Assembly: GCF_003149455.1 (NCBI RefSeq)
Contig: NZ_QFFK01000004.1
Location: forward strand, 310,001-374,000
Reading direction: 5' to 3'
DNA: 64,000 nucleotides
From: Chitinophaga deserti
GTDB taxonomy: Bacteria > Bacteroidota > Bacteroidia > Chitinophagales > Chitinophagaceae
Shown here: piece by piece, positions 25,226-35,200 of the stretch
Layout: the number at the start of each line of letters is the position of its first letter
Numbering within the stretch: position 1 is the stretch's first letter
Notes under the pieces: generated by a model
What the model was told of the DNA's origin: nothing
The model's input: the letters and a program-made list of their open reading frames with translations, nothing else
Database searches by the model: none
Made by a program: the position numbers and the translations under genes

Positions 25226-26749
25226 TTACAGTAAGTTCAGCATTTTTTGCGTGGCCTTGATGGCGGAAACCGTCTGGTCACTGTCGAGCCCGCGGGTTTT
25301 AAACTCACGCTGACTGGCCAGCCGCCAGGTGATCACCGTTTCGCAGAGTGCATCGGTTTTACCGCCGGGAGGGATGCGCACGGTGTAATCCGTGAGTTGC
25401 GGCAGGTCTTCTTTCCTTTTCTTATACACCTTTTTCAGTGCGTTCATGAAGGCATCGTACTGGCCATCGCCCTGTGCATGTTCCTCGTATTGCTCGCCTT
25501 CCACGCTGATTCGTATGGTGGCAGAGGGTTTAAGGTGCTTGGCGTGGGTGAGTACGTAATCTTCTATCTGCACCTTTTGCTCGATGGTGTTACTGTCGAG
25601 GATATCGGAGATGATATAAGGAAGGTCGGCCTGTGTAACCACTTCTTTTTTGTCGCCCAGCTCTATGATCTTCTGCGTTACCCTGCGAAGATCTGCTTCC
25701 GACAGCTGGATGCCCAGTTGCTGAAGGTTGTTTTCTATATTGGCTTTCCCGCTTGTTTTGCCCAGTGCATATTTGCGCTGGCGGCCGAAGCGTTCGGGCA
25801 TGAGGTCGCTGAAGTAGAGTTTGTTTTTCTTATCGCCATCGGCATGGATGCCGGCGGTTTGTGTAAACACGTTTTCTCCCACCACCGGTTTATTGGCCGG
25901 TACACGGATGCCAGAGAACGTTTCCACGAGCTTGCTTACGCTGTAGAGGGATTTCTCGGCCACGGCGGTTTTCACCCCGGGCATAAAATCGTTCAGCACG
26001 GCGATGGCGCTGGCGAGTGGAGCATTTCCCGCTCTTTCACCCATACCGTTGATGGTGAGGTGTATACCGTGTACGCCTGCACGCACGCCTTCCAGCACGT
26101 TTGCGGTGCCGAGGTCGTAATCGTTATGCGCGTGGAAATCGAAGTGGAGCTTTGGATAACGCTGCACGATCTCCACGAGGTAGTCGTAAGATTCTGCGGG
26201 CGTCAGCACACCGAGGGTATCGGGGAGCATCACGCGCTTCACAGGCTGGGTGGAGATGAAGTCGAGGTACTGGAACACGTATTCGCGGGAATGCCGCATA
26301 CCGTTGCTCCAGTCTTCGAGATACACATTCACATCAAGCCCTTTCTTACGGGCTTTCTTAATGACTTCCGCGATATCGGCAAAGTGCTGTTCCGGCTTTT
26401 TCCTGAGCTGGTGGGTGAGGTGGTTGAGTGATCCTTTGGTAAGCAGGTTCATCACTTTGGCACCGGTTTGCTGCATCCATTGAATGGATACGTCGCCATC
26501 CACGAAGGTGAGCACTTCCACACGGTGAAGGAGATCGTTGGCCTTCGCCCATTTGGTGATGGCCTTAACGGCTGCCATTTCCCCGTCAGATACGCGGGCC
26601 GAAGCCACTTCTATGCGGTCTGCCTTCACTTCCGTCAGGAGCAATTGAGCAATGGTTAATTTCTCCGAAGGGGAGAAAGAAACGCCGCTCGTTTGCTCAC
26701 CGTCGCGAAGCGTGGTGTCCATGATCTCAAGATAGCGCTGGGCAGACAT
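25226..26749 (-). CDS. 2-isopropylmalate/(R)-citramalate synthase family (CimA-like)
   Basis: 507 residues: DRE-TIM acyltransferase barrel (DTTLRDGEQ at 11-19, FHAHNDYDLG, NGMGERAGN), linker, and a C-terminal LeuA-dimer regulatory domain (EGDGQYDAF-type loop seen as AQGDGQYDAFMNAL; PPGGKTDALCETVI). Block by block it resembles the Leptospira citramalate synthase as I recall it (LLTKGSL, NVYLEDWSNG, LPDTLGVLTPAE, ADGDKK). The pyruvate-pocket residues reported there (Leu81, Leu104, Tyr144) appear as Leu80, Leu103 and Tyr143. So it may make citramalate for isoleucine rather than isopropylmalate. Databases may call it LeuA. It begins immediately after leuD and shares the LeuCD/LeuB enzymes. Confidence 0.9.
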   Translation of the reverse strand: MSAQRYLEIMDTTLRDGEQTSGVSFSPSEKLTIAQLLLTEVKADRIEVASARVSDGEMAAVKAITKWAKANDLLHRVEVLTFVDGDVSIQWMQQTGAKVMNLLTKGSLNHLTHQLRKKPEQHFADIAEVIKKARKKGLDVNVYLEDWSNGMRHSREYVFQYLDFISTQPVKRVMLPDTLGVLTPAESYDYLVEIVQRYPKLHFDFHAHNDYDLGTANVLEGVRAGVHGIHLTINGMGERAGNAPLASAIAVLNDFMPGVKTAVAEKSLYSVSKLVETFSGIRVPANKPVVGENVFTQTAGIHADGDKKNKLYFSDLMPERFGRQRKYALGKTSGKANIENNLQQLGIQLSEADLRRVTQKIIELGDKKEVVTQADLPYIISDILDSNTIEQKVQIEDYVLTHAKHLKPSATIRISVEGEQYEEHAQGDGQYDAFMNALKKVYKKRKEDLPQLTDYTVRIPPGGKTDALCETVITWRLASQREFKTRGLDSDQTVSAIKATQKMLNLL

Positions 26750-27346
26750 TTAGTATTTGCTTTTGTCGGCGAATACGCGGATCTCATCCTTCATCGCCTG
26801 TAAGTAATCGATATCATCGTACCCGTTCATCAGGTTATGCTTCTTATAGCTGTTGATGTCGAAAGATTCGCTTTCGCCGGTGGCGGCGATGGTGATGGAC
26901 TGCTGCTCCAGGTTCACGGTGATTTCCGCTTTAGGGTCAGCTTCCACAGCGCGGAAGATCTTATCGAGGAACGCCGGGCTTACCTGTACGGGCAGGATAC
27001 CGATGTTGAGGGAGTTGTTTTTGAAAATATCCGCAAAGAAGCTGGATACTACGCAACGGAAACCGTAATCATATACTGCCCAGGCCGCGTGCTCACGGGA
27101 ACTGCCGCTTCCGAAGTTCTTGCCGGCTACGAGGATTTTGCCGGAATAGATTGGGTTGTTGAGTACGAAGTCCTGCTTGGGAGTGTTGTCGTTATTATAG
27201 CGCCAGTCGCGGAACAGGTTATCGCCGAAACCTTTGCGCTCTGTAGCTTTCAGAAAGCGCGCAGGGATGATCTGGTCTGTATCTACGTTCTCGATGGGCA
27301 GGGGCACTGCGGTGCTGGTGAGAACGGTGAATTTATCGTAAGCCAT
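26750..27346 (-). CDS. leuD: 3-isopropylmalate dehydratase small subunit
   Basis: 198 residues, the normal LeuD size. The swivel domain of the isopropylmalate isomerase, which pairs with LeuC. Motifs: [13 protein letters not shown] near the N-terminus and [16 protein letters not shown] (about 75-90), the substrate-recognition loop. Starts 31 bases after the leuC stop; its stop abuts the synthase gene start (26749/26750), suggesting coupled translation. Confidence 0.97.
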   Translation of the reverse strand: MAYDKFTVLTSTAVPLPIENVDTDQIIPARFLKATERKGFGDNLFRDWRYNNDNTPKQDFVLNNPIYSGKILVAGKNFGSGSSREHAAWAVYDYGFRCVVSSFFADIFKNNSLNIGILPVQVSPAFLDKIFRAVEADPKAEITVNLEQQSITIAATGESESFDINSYKKHNLMNGYDDIDYLQAMKDEIRVFADKSKY

Positions 27347-27377
27347 TTTTTTGTGTCTGTTGTGAATAGAAGAATGA

Positions 27378-28784
27378 TTATGCGATCAGGTCTCTCGGGT
27401 CGGTGACTACACCGGTTACCGCTGCGGCTGCTGCAACGAGCGGGCTCGCCAGCAATGTTCTTGCTCCGGGGCCCTGACGGCCTTCGAAGTTGCGGTTGCT
27501 GGTGCTAACGGCGTACTTACCGGCGGGGATCTTATCGTCGTTCATGGCGAGGCATGCAGAGCATCCGGGCTGGCGCAGCTGGAAGCCGGCTTCGGTAAGG
27601 ATGTCGTAGATGCCTTCTTCACGGATCTGTGCTTCCACGATGTGTGAGCCGGGAACGATCCAGGCGGTAACGTTATCAGCTTTCTTACGGCCTTTCACGA
27701 TGGATGCAAAAGCGCGGAAGTCTTCAATACGCCCGTTGGTGCAGGAGCCTATGAATACATAATCAATTTTCTTCCCGATCATGGCATCATTTTCATGGAA
27801 GCCCATGTATTCGAGGGATTTCTCGTAGCTGGCTTTGCTGCCGCCCACAACTTCCGCGGTGGGGATGCGCTGGGAAATACCGATGCCCATGCCCGGATTG
27901 GTGCCATAGGTGATCTGCGGCTCAATGTCGGCAGCATCGTAGTTATATACCACATCGAAAGCAGCGCCTTCGTCGGTTTTGAGTGTTTTCCAGTAAGCGA
28001 GGGCAGTATCCCAGGCTTCGCCCTGGGGAGCTTTTTCACGGCCTTTAATGTAGGCGAAGGTAGTTTCGTCGGGTGCGATCATGCCGCCGCGTGCGCCCAT
28101 TTCGATAGACATGTTACAAACCGTCATACGGCCTTCCATGCTCATTTCGCGGAATACCTGTCCGGCGTATTCAATGAAGTATCCGGTGGCGCCTGCAGCT
28201 GTGAGCTGGGCGATGATATAGAGTACAACGTCTTTAGGCGTTACACCTTTACCGATCTTGCCATCTACATTGATGAGCATTTTCTTCGGTTTGGGCTGCA
28301 TGATGCACTGGGAGGAGAGTACCATTTCCACTTCTGAGGTACCGATGCCGAAGGCGATGGCGCCGAAGGCTCCATGGGTGGATGTGTGGGAGTCGCCGCA
28401 TACGATGGTCATGCCCGGGAGGGTGATACCGTTTTCGGGCCCTACCACGTGAACGATCCCGTTTTTAGGATTGCCGAGGCCCCAGTGGGAGATGCCGTAT
28501 TTGGCAGAATTGGTTTCAAGCGCTTTCAGCTGGTTGGCAGACAAAGGGTCCTGAACCGGAAGGTGCTGGTTAATGGTTGGAGTATTGTGATCCGCAGTGG
28601 CGAAGGTCTTGTTCGGGAACATTACCTGGAGCTTACGGTTTTCGAGCCCAAGAAAAGCCACGGGGCTGGTTACTTCGTGGATAAAATGCCTGTCAATGAA
28701 AAACACATCAGGCCCGTCTTCAATTTTCCGGACTACATGCGCATCCCATACTTTGTCAAATAATGTAGCGGGTTGTTGGCTCAT
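27378..28784 (-). CDS. leuC: 3-isopropylmalate dehydratase large subunit
   Basis: 468 residues. The aconitase-fold subunit that isomerises 2- to 3-isopropylmalate (and citramalate to methylmalate). The three [4Fe-4S] ligands are visible: Cys348 in IGSCTNGR and Cys408/Cys411 in [10 protein letters not shown], one residue off the E. coli numbering. DHNTPT and [13 protein letters not shown] are further signature blocks. First gene of the operon leuC-leuD-synthase-leuB. Confidence 0.98.
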   Translation of the reverse strand: MSQQPATLFDKVWDAHVVRKIEDGPDVFFIDRHFIHEVTSPVAFLGLENRKLQVMFPNKTFATADHNTPTINQHLPVQDPLSANQLKALETNSAKYGISHWGLGNPKNGIVHVVGPENGITLPGMTIVCGDSHTSTHGAFGAIAFGIGTSEVEMVLSSQCIMQPKPKKMLINVDGKIGKGVTPKDVVLYIIAQLTAAGATGYFIEYAGQVFREMSMEGRMTVCNMSIEMGARGGMIAPDETTFAYIKGREKAPQGEAWDTALAYWKTLKTDEGAAFDVVYNYDAADIEPQITYGTNPGMGIGISQRIPTAEVVGGSKASYEKSLEYMGFHENDAMIGKKIDYVFIGSCTNGRIEDFRAFASIVKGRKKADNVTAWIVPGSHIVEAQIREEGIYDILTEAGFQLRQPGCSACLAMNDDKIPAGKYAVSTSNRNFEGRQGPGARTLLASPLVAAAAAVTGVVTDPRDLIA

Positions 28785-28855
28785 TTTTTACGATTTATGT
28801 AATGTAACTGTAAAATTGTTAAAAAATATTTACATTTTCTCGATTATTTCTGCGA

Positions 28856-28886
28856 GTAATCTAAGAATCAGGGCGATTTGACAAAA
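28856..28886 (-). promoter_or_regulatory. Candidate leu operon promoter
   Basis: Minus strand TTTTG (28882-28886), exactly 18 bases, then TAGATTAC (28856-28863), a partial TAnnTTTG match; the 5' leader would be about 65 bases. Confidence 0.45.
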
Positions 28887-28901
28887 TAATGAAGAAACTG
28901 T

Positions 28902-28925
28902 CAGTTCATGGGTGTCATGAAACTG
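28902..28925. promoter_or_regulatory. Inverted repeat upstream of the leu promoter
   Basis: CAGTTCATG (28902-28910), GGTGT, CATGAAACTG (28916-28925): nine paired bases with one unpaired A, ending about 16 bases upstream of the -33 element; a plausible activator site. Confidence 0.4.
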
Positions 28926-29007
28926 TAAATCGAGGGGCTGGTTATTGTTAATTAAGTCGTGAACTAAGACCGGGGTATATTCTTTGTGGGGGAAATGAAT
29001 AGAGTAA

Positions 29008-29090
29008 GGGTGTCATATATAATGGGTACATATTCCCATATATGGTATCATCTGTTCTACATATTGTGAACTGATTATGATATATGGTGT
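29008..29090. repeat. AT-rich palindromic repeats upstream of the HTH gene
   Basis: CCATATATGG near 29034 is a perfect palindrome. ATATATGGTATCA and ATATATGGTGTTA occur as direct repeats, and TCATATATAATGG is a related inverted copy. Confidence 0.4.
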
Positions 29091-29145
29091 TACTTTCTCG
29101 AATCCGATTAAATCTATTTAATTTCCTATGTAAAGTAGAAAATTT

Positions 29146-29454
29146 GTGAAAGACAACCGATATAATGCAGTCAGGACATTAATCAAAGCCAGGGAGATAA
29201 AAAAATTCACAGATATCTTCGAGATCATCCCCGTTACGATTGTTAGCCAGGATGCAGGGATACATAAGAACACGCTTTACCGTAAAGTGAAACTACCAAA
29301 TCTCCTGACCATGGATGAAGTTTTAAGTCTTGCCCGGGCATTTGAAATTGAAGTGCCTGACATCATCCCTGTAATCGTTCAGAGTATTTCCGAAAATCAG
29401 GACAAACGAAAAGGTATCGTAAAAGATATGAAAAGAATGAACGGAAGAGGTTAA
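29146..29454 (+). CDS. Small helix-turn-helix protein
   Basis: 102 residues from a GTG start; a stop (TAA at 29131-29133) closes the frame upstream and no ATG is available, so GTG is the only reasonable start. The segment VSQDAGIHKNTLYRKVKLPN (about 33-52) reads as a helix-turn-helix, followed by MDEVLSLARAFEIEVPDI, the usual next helices of Cro/XRE-like repressors. Basic C-terminus. Likely a small DNA-binding regulator, possibly of its own promoter region, which carries AT-rich palindromes. Confidence 0.7.
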   Translation: MKDNRYNAVRTLIKAREIKKFTDIFEIIPVTIVSQDAGIHKNTLYRKVKLPNLLTMDEVLSLARAFEIEVPDIIPVIVQSISENQDKRKGIVKDMKRMNGRG

Positions 29455-29639
29455 ATACCGAATCCGGTTTCTGTTTACCCGTGCCCATCTTCTGAATTAG
29501 CAGCTTTTTAATGCAAACCTGGCGCTATCTGCCAGCGTACTGACAAGTAAATATTTTATCCAATTTACCGCACTTAATTTTTTCTGTGTCTTCAATAATC
29601 ATATAGGGGAGGACAGACTCTGCGCGCCATGATTCAGCG

Positions 29640-29668
29640 TTGCAGTATCTCACATGAATATATCTTTG
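29640..29668 (+). promoter_or_regulatory. Orphan Bacteroidota-type promoter
   Basis: TTG (29640-29642), 18 bases, then TATCTTTG (29661-29668), an exact TAnnTTTG match, pointing into the 3' end of the convergent permease gene. Confidence 0.45.
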
Positions 29669-29695
29669 TTGACTCCAAAACCCCCCTTGAACTAC

Positions 29696-29724
29696 ACGAG
29701 ACCTGCGTTCTTCGCAGGTTTCGT
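29696..29724. terminator. 12-bp-stem hairpin between convergent genes
   Basis: ACGAGACCTGCG (29696-29707), loop TTCTT, CGCAGGTTTCGT (29713-29724), one G-T pair. Neither side has a clean T run, so termination is plausible but not certain. Confidence 0.5.
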
Positions 29725-29775
29725 TATGAAGCCCCGGTCGCAGGAATTGAAATGCCACGCTGATTTACATTCTTC

Positions 29776-32139
29776 TTACTCTTTCAACTGCCGAACCGGA
29801 TTCGCAAGGGCCGCGGAAATAGTTTGCCATGCAATAGTGACCAGGGTTACCCCAAGCATACAGGCGCCTGCCAGTAACAATAAGCCGGGCTGCATATCGA
29901 TCCGGTAAGCGAAGCCTTCCAGCCAGCGTTCCATCAGTATCCATGCGATGGGCAGTGCCAGCAGAACAGCTACGCCCACAGGCCTCAGGGCATCCCGCAC
30001 CAGCAGGAGCATCAGCTGCCAGGCTTTCGCACCCAGCACTTTGCGGATCCCCATTTCTTTGCCACGGCGCTCAGCCGTAAAGGCGGTCAAACCAAATAAA
30101 CCAAGACAGGATATTAAAACCGCCAGCATGGTAAAGTACTCCGACAGCCGCGCTGCCCTGTTCTCAGCCAGGTATTGCGCTTCATAATCTGCATCCAGGA
30201 AGCTGTATTCGAAAGGCAGCTGGGGATTCCAGCGCCTGAATAGTGTAGTTATGTGAGAAAGCGTGGCTTTGTTATTCCCCGGCGCCAGCCGAACCATAAT
30301 AGTATTATACAGCGGTTCCAGGCGGATCACTACAGGTTGTATGGTTTCATGCAACGACTGGAAATGAAAATCCTTCACTACACCGGCCACTTCTACAGTC
30401 CTGGCGCCAAAAATAATTTTGGTACCTGAAGGTGCACTCAGGCCCAGGGCTTTCACGGCAGCTTCGTTCAGGATAATGCGGCCGGTATCTGTCGGGAAAG
30501 CGGCGGAAAAACTACGTCCTTCCTTCATTTGCATGCCCAATGTTTCGAGTAGTCCGTTTGAAACCTGCATAGAGCGGAACATTACCGTATTCTTCTGCGC
30601 ATCCGTTACACCGATAGAGGCTGCTCCTCCCAGCACGTGCCCTACAACCCCGCCTGCATTCACCACACCAGGCGTGCGCCGCAGTTCGGCAAGGAAAGCC
30701 TCTTTATGTGCGGCAATACCTCCTTCAGCTTCAAAATGTATCACCTGTTCCCGGTTGAAGCCGGGGTAACGGTGTTGTACGTACGATAACTGCCGGTGCA
30801 TCACCAGCACGCCCACTATAAATAAAACAGACAACGAAAACTGGAATACCACCAGTGCCCGGCGTGCCCATTGTCCGCCTGCCATTCCGGGCAGCTTACC
30901 TTTCAGCACTGCCACCGGATCGAAGCCCGACATATACAGCGCCGGGTAACTTCCGGCCAGCAATCCCGTTACGAGAGCGATTGCCGGCAGCATAAGCAGC
31001 ACCCTGGTATCAGCAGGGAAGGAGAGTTGTTTTCCCGTGAGGGTATTGAATGATGGAAGTAACAGGAATACGATTAACAAGGCAATACACAGTGCGAGGA
31101 AGCTCATCATCACCGATTCCCCCAGAAACTGAAATGCCAGCGTGTGCCTGCCTGCACCCATCGATTTGCGGATTCCCATTTCCTTCATACGCGTAGCAGA
31201 ACGCGCCGTGGAAAGGTTCATGAAGTTGATACAGGCAATGAGGAGGATGAAGATGGCAATGCCGGTAAAAAGCCGCAGGTAAGTGATGCGGCCACCGGAT
31301 TGTATCCCGTTTTCGTATTGATCAAAAAGATAACCATCCGCAAACGGACGGAGGAACATGTTCCGCGCCGTACCCTGACTGTTCCCCTGAAGCATCCTGC
31401 TGATATCCTTATTCAGCGCAGGGATGGATACTCCGGGAGCTGTGCGTACATATGTAAGGAACGGACCATTACTGTTGCTGCTGTTCAGCGTGCCGGTGAT
31501 CTGCATGATGGTTTTAAAAGCATCAAAAGCAAACACCACATCGAAATGACTGGAGGCCGGTGCTGCAGGCTGACCGAACACCCCTGAGATCACGCTTTTC
31601 CTTTTTGTATCATCGATCTGCCATTCCAGTGTTTTACCCATAGCCCCTTCGGGCGACTGATACAAGCTCACTGCCAGTTCCCGGGAAATAACCACACCAT
31701 TGGCTCCATTGAGCGCAGAAGCGGCGGAACCTGCAAGGAAAGGGTAGGAGAAGAGCCGGAAGTAATCGCCGCTGGCAAAGATGCCCGGAGTTTTAAGCAC
31801 TTTATCACCTGAAGACACCAGCACTTTTGAGAACCACGACGGTGGTGTACTAACCGCAGCCAGACTAATGCCGGGAACATTCGCTTTCAATGCCTCGGCC
31901 AGCAGGGCAGCGGTTTCCGGGGTTGTTCGAATGCCTTCACTATGCTGCCGGTGCTCCATTACCTGGAACAGCTGGCTTTGCTGGTCGTGGAAGCGGTCGG
32001 TAGCCCATTCACCGGATACCCAGAGGAAGATCAGGATAGTTCCTGCCAGTCCTGCCGAAAGCCCGGTAAGGTTGAGCCAGGTAAACAGGCGGTGCTTCAG
32101 GAGGTTGCGCCAGGCAATTTTTAGGTAGTTCCGCAGCAT
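29776..32139 (-). CDS. FtsX/MacB-like ABC transporter permease
   Basis: About 787 residues from the ATG at 32139 (MLRNYLKIAWRNLLKHR), the standard opening of this Bacteroidota family; an in-frame ATG 6 codons upstream exists. Two FtsX-like halves: a MacB periplasmic core domain after the first helix (WVSGEWATDRFHD...), then repeated helix groups (LLIACINFMNLSTARSATRMKEMGIRKSMGA and LFGLTAFTAERRGKEMGIRKVLGAKAW). Such permeases export lipids, peptides or antimicrobials, or act in mechanotransmission, with a separate ATPase. The only ATPase nearby is two genes upstream on the same strand, but the 139-base gap leaves the pairing open. Confidence 0.92.
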   Translation of the reverse strand: MLRNYLKIAWRNLLKHRLFTWLNLTGLSAGLAGTILIFLWVSGEWATDRFHDQQSQLFQVMEHRQHSEGIRTTPETAALLAEALKANVPGISLAAVSTPPSWFSKVLVSSGDKVLKTPGIFASGDYFRLFSYPFLAGSAASALNGANGVVISRELAVSLYQSPEGAMGKTLEWQIDDTKRKSVISGVFGQPAAPASSHFDVVFAFDAFKTIMQITGTLNSSNSNGPFLTYVRTAPGVSIPALNKDISRMLQGNSQGTARNMFLRPFADGYLFDQYENGIQSGGRITYLRLFTGIAIFILLIACINFMNLSTARSATRMKEMGIRKSMGAGRHTLAFQFLGESVMMSFLALCIALLIVFLLLPSFNTLTGKQLSFPADTRVLLMLPAIALVTGLLAGSYPALYMSGFDPVAVLKGKLPGMAGGQWARRALVVFQFSLSVLFIVGVLVMHRQLSYVQHRYPGFNREQVIHFEAEGGIAAHKEAFLAELRRTPGVVNAGGVVGHVLGGAASIGVTDAQKNTVMFRSMQVSNGLLETLGMQMKEGRSFSAAFPTDTGRIILNEAAVKALGLSAPSGTKIIFGARTVEVAGVVKDFHFQSLHETIQPVVIRLEPLYNTIMVRLAPGNNKATLSHITTLFRRWNPQLPFEYSFLDADYEAQYLAENRAARLSEYFTMLAVLISCLGLFGLTAFTAERRGKEMGIRKVLGAKAWQLMLLLVRDALRPVGVAVLLALPIAWILMERWLEGFAYRIDMQPGLLLLAGACMLGVTLVTIAWQTISAALANPVRQLKE

Positions 32140-32278
32140 AAAGGAAGTATTAAGCAAATGGCATCCCGCGAAAGGGATGCCACAATATCATGCATTGCTT
32201 CCAAAATATATACGTATAATCATTTAAGTTATGTGTCCGGTATTGTACAGGTAGTTGTCCGGATTATGACAGGTGATG

Positions 32279-35200
32279 TTACTGAGAGTCGTACTTCCGG
32301 AACCAGCGGTCGAGCAAGTCTTTTTCTTTTATGGATGCATCCTTTTCCCAGATCTCCATCAGCATACCGGCATTGGGTTTGGAATAGGGCGGCGTGTGCA
32401 ACCGCATCAGCTCCCGCATACCTGCATTCACCCGGGCTTCTCCCATTACCAGTGTCAGCGAATCCATGGCGAGGGCGCCTTTCTGATACGATACCCAGAA
32501 CTGGTCTGCTGGTTTAATAAGGGGGAGGTCGTTCCCGCTGCGCATACCGAGATAGAGCTTCCTGTCTGCCGCAAGGTACTGGAGGTGTTTTGCGCGGCCG
32601 TAGCCCTGTTCCAGTACACGCCCTTCAATATGTTTGGCCATTGTTTCCGTGAGGAATTTATAGGAGGAATCACTACGCGGCGTCAGGAGATCAGCCCACC
32701 ATTGGTGTGCGGTTTCGTGGGCGGCAGTGGTGAAGGCGAAGTTCACTTTCGCCGTATCACGGTAATCGGCCGTGAACAGGACCTGCTCTTTGGCAAACAT
32801 TAATCCCGGATAGGCTGTAGCGGCGCCGGGGTAGTGGGGGATTTCAGCCATCACCAGTGTAGCATTGGGATACGGCGCGTAATTGGTTTCGCAATAATCC
32901 ATTGACGCACGCATGCCTTCCAGAATGGCAGACAGGTTGGCGGTATGGGCAGGATGATAATACACTTTCAGATCACGACCTTTATGCTGCAGCGTTTTCA
33001 CTGCATATCGGGCCGAGCTGATGGCGAGCCCTTCCGTAGCCAGACCTTCCGTTTCATACCGGAAATGCGCCTCTCCATCCGCCTTCCAGCTGCGGATGAG
33101 CTCCCCGGGAGCCAGGGCTGTCTGGTCTTCAGCCGTAGTAATGGTTGTGCGGTAATGAATGAGATGGTATTGACTGTCGGGCATGGAAAAAACAGTTACT
33201 TCCGGCAGCTGTGCCTCAGCCCTTGCATTGCCCCCTTCCAGTGCATAACCTGCATTGTAACCAAAATAGGGAAGGTACTTACCGAACTCAATGTAACTGC
33301 CATTCCGCGCCACAGCATGCTCACTGTTAAACTTAACAAACCCAGAACGGTCTGCCTCCAGATGGAATGCCACACGCATGGAATCTCCCGGCTGAAGGGG
33401 CTTTGCCAGCAGGTGCCGTATTACCTGGAAGCGGGCGTTATCTTCAATCACCTTTGCATTTGAAATAATAAGATCCCATTGCTGTACTTCCGGACTCACC
33501 CCGGTTAGCAGGGTATCAATAACCGCTGTGGAATTGTTGCGGATGATGTATTCCCCATCTACCGAATATTTCCCGGAATTCGGAAACAGGTGGATGTGGG
33601 TAGTGACGGCGGTGATATCAGGTGTATGTTCCGGTGCGAGGGGAAGGAAGGTTTTCTCATAGCCGATACTCCATTTGTCGGAGGCATCATTACTGGTATA
33701 GTGCCCGTCTGTATGCATCCGCTTGTATATGTAGCCACCGGTGGATAGGAAAACCAGTACACATGCCGGTAAGGCAATTAATGCAGCGGGTTTCCATCCC
33801 GATAACAATCCTTTCAGGCCCTGCTGCCAGGCCTTTATGGTCAGTATTGCCATTACGGCAGCCAGTGATCCCCAATACAACATCTTCCATCCAAATACCA
33901 GCGCTATACGCCCAAACCCATCCATGTCCGACCATTTGAAATCAGGTGGCAGGGCATAGCGTAACATCGGATGCTCCGTACCGAAGCGTGATCCGAATAA
34001 TACGGGCAATATCACGGCAAAACACACCAGCATACCGGCGAATTTGTGTCTTACAATGGTGAGGATAAATACGGCCAGTACGCCATGCAGGGCAAGGGGA
34101 AATGCCGTGTACCAGTATAATGAGGCAAAAACACCCCATTGCAGCGGTAAGTCACTATAAACTGATTGAATCACTATGCCGATGAAGATATTTACGGTCA
34201 CCAGCACCACAGCCATCACGGCCAGGGCGCCACATTTACCCGCCCAAAGTAATGCGGGTGGTAAGGGGGTGCTTTGAATGATACCATCTATCCGGTAACT
34301 GCGTTCACTGAATACCAGCTCGGCGGCGTAGAAAATAATGAGCAATATGGCGGGGCGTACGGCCATCAGGTCCTGCACGATTTGCCCGGTTCCGGCGAGA
34401 GACCGGATACCGTACATGCCTGAAAACAGGGAGCCCTGCAGTTCCACGGTCATGAGGAAAGTCCATAATGCGAGTAACAGGAGAAAAGGTACATGCAAAC
34501 ACACAGCTTTTACTTCCAGCTTTAACCGGGCGCCGAATGCTGAAAGGAGGTACGGTAAACCGGATGTTTGCGTATATACGGTAGCGTAATGAACGGGGAT
34601 CACATCCTTTTCTTTTACTACCTTTTCTTTAGTAGCTGCAGGAGCCGTATTAAGCCGGAAGGCGCGGTAGCATAGCAGCAGTATCCCTGTGGCCAGCAAT
34701 GCCCAGACAGAGCGGTTAAGGAGCAGCGTGCCGGTGAGGGGGAAGAGCTGCGTATTCCGCTGCGCGTCGGTCCAGTTACGGGTGCCGCCAAAGAAGGGGG
34801 CAAGCCCGTAAGGGTCTGTGAGTGCGGGGAGGATTCCCTGTCCATCGCCGGTGGAGCTGGCCAGCAGGGGCGATCCGCCCATAATGGAAGCCGCAAGGTA
34901 GAGGATGTACAAGAGTACGCCCCCTGCATATACCGCCTTCGCATTCCAGCTGCGCATGGCAATACTGAAAAGGATTACACAGGTAAACAGCACGTTGGGC
35001 AAACCGAACACCAGCAAAGGGTGCAGGTAATTTTGCAATTGGAAAGCCCCGCGGTAAGCATTGCCCAGTGTCATACTGCCAGCCCATATACCAATTGTGG
35101 CGAGGCATAACAGGCTAAACACTGCCACAAAAAGTCCCGCGAATTTAATCCCGAAATACTGCGCTTTGCGGACAGGCGTTGCAAAGATGAGCGCATCCAT

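Larger units (their letters stand above)
28785..29145. other. Divergent regulatory region between leuC and the HTH gene
   Basis: About 360 AT-rich bases with no gene. It holds the leuC promoter, a palindrome just upstream of it, and a group of CCATATATGG-like sequences (29008-29090) nearer the HTH gene. Confidence 0.6.
29455..29775. other. Intergenic region with orphan promoter and hairpin
   Basis: About 320 bases. No gene called. It contains a good Bacteroidota-type promoter reading rightward (29640-29668) and a 12-bp-stem hairpin (29696-29724), although both neighbouring genes end here. Confidence 0.5.

Noticed and set aside
25247..26431. 394-codon plus-strand frame antisense to the synthase gene
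   Set aside because: It is the mirror of a certain LeuA/CimA-family gene; its Cys/His/Phe-rich product has no recognisable pattern.
29654..29908. 84-codon plus-strand frame after the orphan promoter
   Set aside because: Overlaps the end of the permease gene and has no protein-like pattern; an untranslated RNA is more likely if anything is made.
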